Positions 1 through 6,235 of a stretch of 39,587 nt of DNA are shown in pieces. The notes below the pieces were generated by a model. That model saw only the letters and a list, made by a program, of their open reading frames with translations, made no database searches and was not told the origin of the DNA. Position numbers and translations under genes: made by a program. How positions within the stretch are numbered: the stretch's first letter is position 1; every line of letters begins with the position of its first letter. The stretch is from assembly GCF_000718005.1 (NCBI RefSeq), contig NZ_JODV01000026.1. One strand, 5' to 3'. The stretch is from Actinoalloteichus_B caeruleus. GTDB lineage: Bacteria; Actinomycetota; Actinomycetes; Mycobacteriales; Pseudonocardiaceae.

Positions 1-1
1 C

Positions 2-558
2 ACCGCCACCGACGAACACCCCTTCTGGGTCGACGACCACGGCCGCTGGACCCACGCCACCGACCTCACCCGAGGAGACACCCTCCTCACCCCCACCGGG
101 GACCACACCACCATCACCCACGCCCACAGCTACCCCCACCACCACCGCGCCCACAACCTCACCATCAACACCATCAACACCATCCACACGTACTATGTAC
201 TGGCCGGCACCACACCGGTCCTGGTTCACAATTCCGATCCCTGCGGCCCGGATTTGGGTGATTCCTGGAAACCGAAGCCCGCTGCGCAGGTTTGCGGAAA
301 GGGCGGATGCGAGGAAGTTGCTGATCATATTCAGTCGACCATCGGAGGAGAGATTATGAGAATCACCGATAGGTACGGAGCACCCCGGGGCTTGGAAAAT
401 TTCGCGGCATCGACAGCCACTGGAGCCACCACGACGTCGTCGTCAAGAATGGTCGAGTATTCGATGCGACGACCGGCAGACGGGGCGAACCAATCGATCA
501 GTATCTAAGCTACTTCGAGTACGGCGACGACCTTGTATTCAGCCCAGCTCCTAGGTAA
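2..558 (+). pseudogene. C-terminal part of a polymorphic toxin: Hint domain plus papain-like toxin domain, frameshifted
   Basis: The protein enters from outside the window. Residues from about DEHPFWVDDHG to TYYVLAGTTPVLVHN are the end of a Hint (intein-like) self-cleavage domain, with the terminal HN of this family. The toxin domain follows: a Cys-rich start (CGKGGCEEVADHI) that resembles the catalytic Cys helix of papain/transglutaminase-fold toxins. The reading frame used so far stops at 506-508. A shift of -1 near 397-403 opens a frame that runs to a TAA at 556-558 and encodes HWSHHDVVVKNGRVFDATTG. That segment supplies the His and Asp expected for a Cys-His-Asp triad. The next gene starts 11 bases after this restored stop, which supports the restored frame. 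Hint toxins of this kind are tails of large secreted proteins. The family name is my inference. The break could be decay, a sequencing error or programmed frameshifting. Confidence 0.7.
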
Positions 559-569
559 AAGGTGTCTAC

Positions 570-917
570 ATGGTCCTTCGCGAGAGACTAGCTGACGCCC
601 ATAGGCGTCCTGGCTTGTATGGATTGACCACCTTCGGCGAGGTGACTGCATTTGTGACCGGCATGGATGCCGCAACAGAATGGAATTTCCTGAAGGGATT
701 TCGAGACTGGCTACACCACAAATCAGGATTGGGCGCCAGCCTAACGTGGCAAGTTTTGGTGGTGCAAATCGCCTACCCCAACAAGGACAACGATTTTTGG
801 CACAGAGCCATGCACGAGGAAAGCGTCGAAGCCGTTACCACACTCTTCAACGAACTCGATTTGTTCCTCTCCCATCGGGAATCAGACCCCAACGGAGACC
901 TACCGGACTTGAACTAA
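570..917 (+). CDS. Probable immunity protein for the upstream papain-like toxin
   Basis: A 115-residue soluble protein with no signal peptide or membrane segment. It starts 11 bases after the restored stop of the toxin frame, and AAAGGTG sits upstream of the ATG as a ribosome-binding site. A short ORF immediately behind a Hint-toxin tail is the standard position of the cognate immunity gene in polymorphic toxin loci. I do not recognise the family. The sequence has an aromatic-rich middle (EWNFLKGFRDWLHH) and an acidic C-terminus (ESDPNGDLPDLN), as many immunity proteins do. The ORF is intact although the toxin is broken. Role inferred from position only. Confidence 0.65.
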   Translation: MVLRERLADAHRRPGLYGLTTFGEVTAFVTGMDAATEWNFLKGFRDWLHHKSGLGASLTWQVLVVQIAYPNKDNDFWHRAMHEESVEAVTTLFNELDLFLSHRESDPNGDLPDLN

Positions 918-998
918 TAGGGAACACGGAAGCTCGACTCTGGCGTTCAGAGATCATTTTCGATCCAGCGATCCACCTATGAGCCAGACGAGCAGGAC

Positions 999-1271
999 GT
1001 GCAGTCTGGTATGGACTCCTACAACGTCTCGAAAGGGCAGGGGGTCACGGTTTATGGCTGTCTGCGGCGCGTGCGACTTAACGGCGCGATGCTGGACCTG
1101 GAGTTCACAGCTGAAGACGCGGATATCCTTGAAATCTCGACTGTCGTGGAAGTGGACCTGCGTGATTCGCGTGTTGACATCACGAACCTGTCCATGAAGC
1201 TACGTGAGATCTTGGACTGGGGAGACCCCGAGAAGCGACCAGAACTGATCGGACCGAGCGTTTCCGAGTAG
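999..1271 (+). CDS. Imm10-like immunity protein, N-terminally truncated
   Basis: The 90-codon ORF is given from a GTG at 999, but protein-like sequence in the same frame continues upstream to about 948 (SIQRSTYEPDEQDVQ) with no start codon before the stop at 918-920. The gene therefore seems to have lost its first 20 or so codons. The pattern D-x-Q-x-GMDSY followed by TVYGCLRRVRL and LDLEFTAEDADILEI resembles the Imm10 immunity family as I remember it. The usual CV after the Tyr is here NV. It follows the 570-917 immunity gene by about 80 bases and has no toxin of its own, so it is probably an orphan left by cassette replacement. It may not be translated. Confidence 0.5.
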   Translation: MQSGMDSYNVSKGQGVTVYGCLRRVRLNGAMLDLEFTAEDADILEISTVVEVDLRDSRVDITNLSMKLREILDWGDPEKRPELIGPSVSE

Positions 1272-1326
1272 CCGTCTGGTGAGTCAATTTCCCGCTATAC
1301 GCTAACGCTGGCCGTCCGGATCGATG

Positions 1327-1367
1327 CATATGGGCCCCCCGGAAGTCATTCCGGGCGGGCCCATATG
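1327..1367 (+). terminator. Long inverted repeat after the first toxin module
   Basis: Arms 1327-1344 and 1349-1367 match over 18 bases with one bulge around a GTCA loop. No T-run follows. It separates the first immunity genes from the antisense integrase remnant and probably ends transcription from both sides. Confidence 0.6.
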
Positions 1368-1370
1368 GCG

Positions 1371-1505
1371 TTTGACGGCAACGTCAACGGGTACGGAGGG
1401 CGGGCGGTCGGGGTTGCCATTCTGGTCGCCGAGGACCTCGTCCAGGTGGCGATGGTTTGGCGCTGGAGGCGAAGTCGTACTTGGGCCCTCGCGAGTTTGC
1501 CGGGA
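1371..1505 (-). pseudogene. Integrase 3'-end remnant, copy 1 (most degraded)
   Basis: The minus strand encodes VRLRLQRQTIATW in one frame. This matches VRLRLQRQAIDTL near the end of the better preserved integrase copy at 3860-4228. Downstream, the minus strand has GTTGACGTTGCCGTCAAA, corresponding to the conserved bases that follow the integrase stop in the other copies. Only about 130 bases remain. No catalytic residues are present. Confidence 0.5.
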
Positions 1506-1512
1506 GGGCCTC

Positions 1513-1773
1513 GTGCCGTTTGGCTACACCGGTGTTCCGTTCGATGCCAACGGATTCCCTGACTTCGCTGCATGGCGTCACCCTCAGGTGCCGGGACGTT
1601 CGACTTCAACTCACTGGTAGCCGGCGAAGGACTTCAGGCTAGCCAATGAGGCAGCCGGGCCACCTTCGACCCCGGCAGGCTACACGTGGCATCATCACCA
1701 AGATTGTGCGCCTATGCAGCTCATCGATCGACAAATTCATGCCGACACCGGGCACACCGGAGGTTTCAGATGA
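1513..1773 (+). pseudogene. WHH-family (HNH/Endo VII superfamily) nuclease toxin remnant
   Basis: Frame 1 encodes GVPFDANGFPDFAAWRHP and, further on, DFRLANEAAG then GYTWHHHQDCAPMQLIDRQI and HADTGHTGGFR. TWHHHQD...MQL and HADTGHTGGF are the signature of WHH nuclease toxins. Frame 1 is interrupted by a TAG at 1618-1620. The piece between (RDVRLQLTGSR, the usual linker of this family) lies in frame 2 at about 1590-1625. Two compensating indels therefore flank the linker. The final TGA (1771-1773) overlaps the ATG of the SUKH gene as ATGA. The N-terminal carrier and Hint domain are absent, and an integrase remnant lies directly upstream. WHH toxins paired with SUKH immunity proteins are well known. 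Confidence 0.75.
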
Positions 1774-2252
1774 CGGATCTATTCGAGGATGGCGACTACT
1801 ATACCGGGCCTCAGCTCGACAGAGACATGGTCCTTCGAGCTGAGGAGGACCTCCGGGTGCGCCTGCCTCGTAGCTACGTCGAGGTGCTACTCCTCAGGAA
1901 CGGAGGTACTCCGCGGCATCGTTGCTATCCCACGTCGTTTCCGACTTCATGGGCTGACGATCATTTCGAGATCAGCGGGATTCGAGGAATCGGTGGATTT
2001 TGGGGAATCGACTCCACGTCCGGTCATGGAAGCTCATACCTGATCTCCGAGTGGGATTATCCGGAAATTGGCGTAGTGATTTGCGACACGCCTTCCGGTG
2101 GCCATGACACGGTAATGCTCGACTATTCCGAGTGCGACTCGGAGGGGAACCCTTCCATCGCGTACATCGATGAAGATCGCATCCCTCGGCGGGTAGCGCG
2201 TTCGTTTGACGAGTTCCTCGCGCGGCTAGTTCGTTGTGATTCGGTAGACTAG
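1770..2252 (+). CDS. SMI1/KNR4 (SUKH) family immunity protein
   Basis: A 160-residue protein. Start chosen at the ATG at 1770: GGAGG lies 6 bases upstream and the start overlaps the WHH toxin stop. It contains the SUKH features AEEDLRVRLPRSYVEVLLLRNGG near residues 28-50, FEISGIRGIG, then GSSYLISEWDYPEIGVVICDTPSGGHDTVMLDYS and the C-terminal IAYIDEDRIPRRVARSFDEFLARL. SUKH proteins bind and neutralise nuclease toxins in the cytoplasm. The partner is very likely the WHH nuclease just upstream, now broken. The ORF is intact. A strong terminator follows. Confidence 0.9.
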   Translation: MTDLFEDGDYYTGPQLDRDMVLRAEEDLRVRLPRSYVEVLLLRNGGTPRHRCYPTSFPTSWADDHFEISGIRGIGGFWGIDSTSGHGSSYLISEWDYPEIGVVICDTPSGGHDTVMLDYSECDSEGNPSIAYIDEDRIPRRVARSFDEFLARLVRCDSVD

Positions 2253-2310
2253 ATTCGATGTACATTAGCCGGGAAGGGGCTGGCAAGTAGCTCCTTCCCG
2301 GTCGATAGGC

Positions 2311-2349
2311 AAAGACCCCCTCCGCCATACTTTTGCGGAGGGGGTCTTT
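2311..2349 (+). terminator. Rho-independent terminator after the SUKH gene
   Basis: Perfect 15-bp stem: AAAGACCCCCTCCGC at 2311-2325 pairs with 2335-2349, followed by GGTGTTTT. A second, weaker hairpin lies just before it (about 2269-2301). Confidence 0.9.
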
Positions 2350-2365
2350 GGTGTTTTGACGCCAA

Positions 2366-2385
2366 CGCTGACGGCAACGTCAGCG
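2366..2385. repeat. GCAA stem-loop repeat, copy at integrase remnant 2
   Basis: CGCTGACGGCAACGTCAGCG is an 8-bp perfect inverted repeat around GCAA. It overlaps the stop codon of the antisense integrase remnant. Related copies lie at 3884-3903 (near identical), 5656-5675 (decayed stem) and 1372-1388 (shorter stem, TTGACG/CGTCAA, same loop). Confidence 0.7.
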
Positions 2386-2711
2386 GACGACGGCTGCGGC
2401 GGGTAGGTCTTCGAGGCCGTCGTCGGCTGAGCCGAGGGTGTTGCCGAGGGCGTCGATGTCTTGACTCTGGAGCCGGAGCCTCACGTGTGGGCGTAGACGC
2501 TGGCGGTGACGCCGATGTGGGCGTGGCCGGGGAGTTCCTTGATGACGAAGAGGTCGATGCCTTGTTCCAGGAGCAGGGTGGTGGTTGAGTGGCGGAGGTC
2601 GTGGAAGCGGACGTGTCGGAGTCCGGCCCGGTTGAGGAAGCTGCGGAAGCGGCGGGTGGGGTTGGCCGGGTCGAGAGGTCGTTCGATCGGCATGGTGAAG
2701 ACGAGGCCCTG
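2380..2711 (-). pseudogene. Integrase (tyrosine recombinase) 3'-end remnant, copy 2
   Basis: The minus strand encodes the C-terminal catalytic part: RFRSFLNRAGLRHVRFHDLRHSTTTLLLEQGIDL in sequence, then VIKELPGHAHIGVTASVYAHT. HDLRHS carries the box II His-x-x-Arg and GHAHIGVT the late His. The tyrosine is expected just after (VYAH). A two-base GT duplication near 2486-2490 throws the end out of frame. In the other frame LRLQSQDIDALGNTL continues to a TGA at 2380-2382. On the 5' side the fragment stops abruptly at an in-frame TGA (2712-2714). The N-terminal and core-binding domains are absent, so it cannot be active. Confidence 0.8.
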
Positions 2712-2763
2712 TCACTCCAGTCCAGTTCTGCCGTCCTCCATGCTCTTCATGGGAATGGCAGCA
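2491..2763. repeat. 273-bp direct repeat, copy A
   Basis: Matches 4008-4280 without gaps (constant offset of 1517 bases) at high identity. It covers the last part of the integrase remnant plus about 50 bases of non-integrase DNA. It ends sharply at GGCAGCA in both copies, after which the sequences are unrelated. Confidence 0.75.
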
Positions 2764-2922
2764 TCCGGTCGAGAAAACGATACGACGACGCACGAAGGCC
2801 CGAGGTTGGGGTTGGCAGGTGGGCAAGGCCGCCGGTTCGAGTGCGCTGAAGCGAACGGCGCATGGTGACAGCCCGAGGTCTTTCCCAACGGGAGCAAGGA
2901 CTTCGCTCGACATCAACACCAC

Positions 2923-3361
2923 AGCCCACAGCTACCCCCACCACCACCGCGCCCACAACCTCACCATCAACGCCACCCACACGTACTATGTGTACTGGCC
3001 GGCACCACGCCGGTCCTCGTCCACAATTCCGGAGGGGCGTGCAAGGAAGTAGCCCTGCCCAGGTTTGACAGTTTCGAACAAGCCCGCAACCAAGCGCTTG
3101 ATCTGTTGGGTGAGGTTGATCCGGCTACGCGGGAGCCGTACCGTGGACGGCTCGAATCTGCACCGACGACCTACGGCAAGGTAGCGGGATTCACTACTCG
3201 GGCTAACGGTGAATACAAGCGATTCAGGATGGATTTCGACCCCAGCGAAGGGCCCAGATATCAACGTGGAAGTCGGAAAGGGAGACTCGGCGCGCAAGTG
3301 GGCAGTGCCATGGGATGGGACAGAAGACGATTTCGCGAGAATACTTGGTGGTAATTCATGA
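2923..3361 (+). pseudogene. Second Hint tail plus unrecognised toxin domain, frameshifted
   Basis: From 2923 the DNA repeats the Hint end seen at 121-235. It encodes AHSYPHHHRAHNLTINATHTYYV in frame 2, then a two-base GT duplication (about 2989-2993) moves the rest to frame 1: LAGTTPVLVHNSGGACKEVA, then FDSFEQARNQALDLLGEVD, REPYRGRLESAPTTYGKVAGFTTR and EYKRFRMDFDPSEG. One extra C in 3253-3255 shifts to frame 2: DINVEVGKGDSARKWAVPWDG and EDDFARILGGNS, ending at TGA 3359-3361. That stop overlaps the ATG of the next gene as ATGA, which supports the reconstruction. I do not recognise the toxin fold. The pattern GP-x-INVEVGKGDSARKWAVPW looks like a conserved toxin core. The upstream Hint half is missing and is replaced by DNA adjoining integrase remnant 2. 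Confidence 0.65.
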
Positions 3362-3867
3362 CGCTCGACGATGTATACGGAACCAGACCAGACCTCCTAC
3401 CCAGATCTATGGTTCGAGTGGTTCGCGCAGATCAGCAAGGTGACCGACTGCTAACTTGGGCTGGCCAGCCGGGCGTGCAGCTACTGAACCTGGATCAGCA
3501 TCTCCAGTACGAGCGCGAAAGTCTCCGTCGCTACCCGCGCAGCTCCGACGGTGCGATCACGTGGGGCGCGGTGGCTGATGATTTGGTACTCAGATCAATG
3601 GGATCGAATTCCGTCCAACTAAGCTCAGTAGTCCAACAGTTCACCCCGATGGCTGGCAGCCTAATTTTTTTCTGGGCAAACCTGTCAATTCCAAGTATAG
3701 AAATGGGTCTTGAATCTTCCATCCTCCACCTGCCGATTATTGCAGAATCCGCACCGGAATTCTGGATCTATTCGCCAGGTGACCGCATTATGGTGGAAAG
3801 TTCATTCTTTGGCGTAGTGACTGTGGCGCATATTCCTGTGGCACCAGATGGCCAAAATCCTACATAA
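3358..3867 (+). CDS. Probable immunity protein for the second Hint toxin
   Basis: A 169-residue protein starting at an ATG that overlaps the restored stop of the toxin frame (ATGA), so translation would be coupled. Family not recognised. The first two thirds are soluble-looking (TWAGQPGVQLLNLDQHLQYE). The later part is hydrophobic (SLIFFWANLSIPSIEMG, SILHLPIIAES) but without a clear membrane helix. Base composition is much A+T-richer than the rest of the window (for example the T-run near 3664-3670), a sign of transfer. The stop is followed within 20 bases by the GCAA stem-loop, not by a classical terminator. Role from position only. Confidence 0.7.
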   Translation: MTLDDVYGTRPDLLPRSMVRVVRADQQGDRLLTWAGQPGVQLLNLDQHLQYERESLRRYPRSSDGAITWGAVADDLVLRSMGSNSVQLSSVVQQFTPMAGSLIFFWANLSIPSIEMGLESSILHLPIIAESAPEFWIYSPGDRIMVESSFFGVVTVAHIPVAPDGQNPT

Positions 3868-4228
3868 CTTTGTTTGGCGGCATCGCTGACGGCAACGTCA
3901 GCAGACGGTCACGGCTGAGGGTGGTGAACTCTTCGGAGTCGTCGCCCTCAGCCAGTGCGTCGCTCAGGGTGTCGATGGCCTGGCGCTGGAGTCGGAGTCG
4001 GACGTGGGCGTAGACGGTGGCGGTGACGCCGATGTGGGCGTGACCCAACAGCTCCTTGATCACGACGAGGTCGATGCCTTGTTCCAGGAGCAGGGCGGTG
4101 GTTGAGTGGCGGAGGTCGTGGAAGCGGACGCGTCGGAGTCCGGCCCGGTTGAGGAAGCTGCGGAAGCGGCGGGGGAGGCTGGCCGGGGCGAGAGGTCGTC
4201 CGATCGGCGTGGTGAGGACGCGACCCTG
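3860..4228 (-). pseudogene. Integrase 3'-end remnant, copy 3 (best preserved)
   Basis: The minus strand encodes QGRVLTTPIGRPLAPASLP, then RRFRSFLNRAGLRRVRFHDL, RHSTTALLLEQGIDLVVIKE and LLGHAHIGVTATVYAHVRLR. This is a tyrosine-recombinase C-terminal domain with HxLRH, the late GHxxI motif and the VYAH tyrosine region all present in one frame. It is 5'-truncated at the same base as copy 2 (in-frame TGA at 4229-4231). The original stop is lost: the frame reads through the GCAA stem-loop to a TAG at 3860-3862, beside the end of the + strand immunity gene. Confidence 0.8.
3884..3903. repeat. GCAA stem-loop repeat, copy at integrase remnant 3
   Basis: CGCTGACGGCAACGTCAGCA differs from the copy at 2366-2385 only at the last base, leaving 7 bp of stem around GCAA. 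It lies between the immunity gene at 3358-3867 and the body of the integrase remnant. Confidence 0.65.
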
Positions 4229-4280
4229 TCACCTTAGTCCAGTTCTGCCGCCCTCCATGCTCCACATGGGATTGGCAGCA
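4008..4280. repeat. 273-bp direct repeat, copy B
   Basis: Partner of 2491-2763. Same right-hand end at GGCAGCA. This copy lacks the GT duplication present just to the left of copy A, so it keeps the integrase frame. Confidence 0.75.
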
Positions 4281-4332
4281 TAAGCGTACAGCTCGCACTG
4301 ACGGATTCTCCATAGGGAGTTAGCAATGAACG

Positions 4333-4626
4333 GCTGCCGACCATTTCGAGGTACGTGCACTTCTCGGAGTTGAAGGGACATGGGGGATTGATTCTTCTTC
4401 CGGCCTGGGGAGCGCAGACTTGATCGCTGAATGGGGCTATCCAGATGTCGGTGTAGTTATTTGCGACATGCCTTCTGGCGGACATGACGTTGTAATGCTT
4501 GACTACTCCCAGTCCGGCCCGTACGGTGAGCCATCTGTTGCATACGTCGACGAAGACCGCATCCCTCGGACAGTAGCGGGATCGTTCGAGGAGTTCTTGG
4601 CTCGACTGATTCCCTATAGCTCGCCG
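4333..4626 (+). pseudogene. Truncated second SUKH immunity gene
   Basis: Frame 1 encodes AADHFEVRALLGVEGTWGID, then LIAEWGYPDVGVVICDMPSG, GHDVVMLDYSQSG and SVAYVDEDRIPRTVAGSFEE, FLARLIP. This matches residues from about 53 to the end of the SUKH protein at 1770-2252. The first third is gone: an in-frame TGA sits at 4327-4329, immediately before the homology. The normal stop is also lost, and the frame runs on by chance to 5077-5079. A terminator resembling that of the first SUKH gene follows. Confidence 0.75.
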
Positions 4627-4677
4627 ATTTGGGTAGCGCCTTCTTCAAGGGGGTTCGACCGCCTCTACGAAAAGATG

Positions 4678-4716
4678 AAGGTCCCCTTCGCGCGGCGGCG
4701 GAGGGGACCTTGTTTT
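4678..4716 (+). terminator. Rho-independent terminator after the SUKH remnant
   Basis: AAGGTCCCCTTCGC at 4678-4691 pairs with 4698-4711 with one G-T wobble, followed by GTTTT. It is similar in sequence to the terminator at 2311-2349. Confidence 0.8.
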
Positions 4717-4837
4717 CGATCGACGGGGTCACCAGTGGACGACGGCCACCAACCAGGAATCCCGAAATCAGGAGATTCGAGCACTTCGCCTTATTTCGGC
4801 ATCACACGTCCATTCTCCTGTGGAGTCCGAAACCTGA

Positions 4838-4948
4838 ACTGGTGGGACGCGGTATACTACGCCGGACCCGGCTGGACGCGGGAGCTGGGCAACCTTCGAT
4901 GCAAATGGGCAGTTCCAGTACTTCGGGCGGTATCAGACATGTTGGTAA
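4838..4948 (+). pseudogene. C-terminal tail of an unrecognised toxin
   Basis: Frame 2 encodes GGTRYTTPDPAGRGSWATFD then ANGQFQYFGRYQTCW, ending at TAA 4946-4948. The stop overlaps the ATG (4939) of the following immunity gene by 10 bases, as expected for a coupled toxin/immunity pair. An in-frame TGA at 4835-4837 marks where the homologous frame is lost; 4730-4837 may hold more of the domain in other frames. No family can be named from 35 residues. Confidence 0.45.
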
Positions 4949-5509
4949 TCAAACCGTGGGATGCTCGGGCCCGTAGTGGTGCTGGGCTCGTTGAACTCCG
5001 GGAGGCTGTCTCGGGCGAGGCCGTGAAAACGGTTCGCTACGTGGCGCTGCGGGGGGGAGGGTTGGCCCGAAGGGCATAGGGAAGAACGCGCTCACGAAGT
5101 CGACATGGCCGTTGAACTGGGCATGGAGAGCGGGGCCGTGCTGGTTCTATGCTGGGCAATGGATGGCGTCAACGAAGGCATGGCAATTGAATTCATCAGC
5201 CCCGAGGAAGCGGGCACCGATCTGCCCGGGAATCCGATCGACGTGAGTGACCACGTCGATTGGGGGAGGATCTTGGGTGCTCCGATCGCGAGTATCGGAA
5301 TCGCCTGGCATATCCCTAACGAGGGATGCCCAGAGATGCCTTGGGCCTACAACTTCGGATTCCCTGACGGGTCGAACCTAGTCGTTGCACTAGGCGAGGC
5401 TCAGGGTGCGGGATTCACGTATATGCCCGATGCCCTGCTCGTGATCTTCGATAGGAGCCTTGCGGCCTCCTACAAGATCCCGGCAAGCGCAACTTCTTCG
5501 TGCGGGTAG
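4939..5509 (+). pseudogene. Immunity-type protein split by a frameshift in a G7 tract
   Basis: Frame 1 from the ATG at 4939 encodes MLVIKPWDARARSGAGLVEL and AVKTVRYVALR. It then meets a run of seven G (5051-5057) and ends at 5077-5079. Taking one G away gives RGEGWPEGHREERAHEVDMA and continues without a break into frame 2: LELGMESG-like sequence, then WAMDGVNEGMAIEFISPEEA, HIPNEGCPEMPWAYNFGFPD and the end YKIPASATSSCG at 5509. The joined product would be 189 residues. As it stands, a shorter protein could start at the ATG at 5105. The overlap with the toxin tail upstream suggests an immunity role; the family is not recognised. The break may be decay, a sequencing error or slippage at the G-run. 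Confidence 0.65.
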
Positions 5510-5604
5510 ATCGCACCGAGAAGCACCATCTGATGCTCCCGTGTTCAAGTTTGGGCTCTTCTCGTTCCTAGGCGATGTAATTTCTGAGAAAAAGGCAAAG
5601 AAGC

Positions 5605-5634
5605 GGACTCACCGGAGTGATCTCCGGTGAGTCC
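5605..5634. terminator. Terminator after the fifth module
   Basis: GGACTCACCGGAG at 5605-5617 pairs perfectly with 5622-5634 around TGAT. An A-rich stretch precedes it (a T-run on the minus strand), so it can work for both strands. Confidence 0.85.
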
Positions 5635-5655
5635 CCTTCTGCCGTTTGACGACAA

Positions 5656-6190
5656 CGGTGAGGGCAACGTCAGCGGACGACACCGCTGGGGGCGCCGCCT
5701 CCTCAGAGCCGGCGCCCCCAGCGAGTGCGTCGCAGAGGGTGGCGACGGCCTGGTGGTGGAGGCGGGGCCGGGCATGGGCGTGGACGCCGCTGGTGACGCC
5801 GATGTGGATGTGAGAGCGGGGAATTCGCAGCGTCGGGTCGTCGGGGCATCGTCGCCCAGACTGCGGGCGACTTGGCGAACTCTTCCCGTCCCGGGCGGCG
5901 TGCTCCAGGGCCGGCGTGAGGACGGAACGGACGTAGGCCAGCGACGGTGGGGCCCACCCAGCTTGCGGCGGCACCGTCCGACGGCGTGGCGACGGGCTTC
6001 CCCACCCCCCGCCTCGGTTCCTGGCGCAGCCCACCGGCATACGGTGTGGAGCTGGTTCGGCCAGGTGCGGACGTTCTGGGCGGCGAGCTTGGTGAGCTTC
6101 CTCCGGCCCAGGCCTCGGATGGGGGGCGGGCTGACGCGGGCCCTGGACCGGACGTGGGTGTTCTCGTCGAGCTGGTGAACGGCGACGTTC
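5656..6190 (-). pseudogene. Degenerate integrase, copy 4, with more of the N-terminal half
   Basis: The minus strand carries scattered, frame-shifted pieces of a tyrosine recombinase. Near 6020-6120: RKLTKLAAQNVRTWPNQLHT, typical of the core-binding domain that precedes the catalytic part. Near 5900-5950: LAYVRSVLTPALEHAARDGK. Near 5670-5815: HIHIGVTSGVHAHARPRLHH then QAVATLCDALAGG, equivalent to the C-terminus of copies 2 and 3. The catalytic centre with HxLRH between them is deleted. Past the end, GTCGTCCGCTGACGTTGCC matches the bases after copy 2. It is the only copy retaining N-terminal sequence, so it may derive from the parent gene. Confidence 0.65.
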
Positions 6191-6195
6191 TCCAG

Positions 6196-6235
6196 CCAGC
6201 ACCCGGGTACGCGGCCCAGCACCCGGGTACGCGGC
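6196..6235. repeat. Two tandem copies of a 20-bp unit
   Basis: CCAGCACCCGGGTACGCGGC occurs twice head to tail (6196-6215 and 6216-6235), upstream of the integrase relic. Probably a slippage duplication. Confidence 0.8.

Noticed and set aside
121..180. His/Pro-rich repeat in the first toxin (CAC/CCC runs, and a doubled AACACCATC)
   Set aside because: It is part of the Hint domain tail. The doubled 9 bases are an in-frame slippage duplication without evident function.
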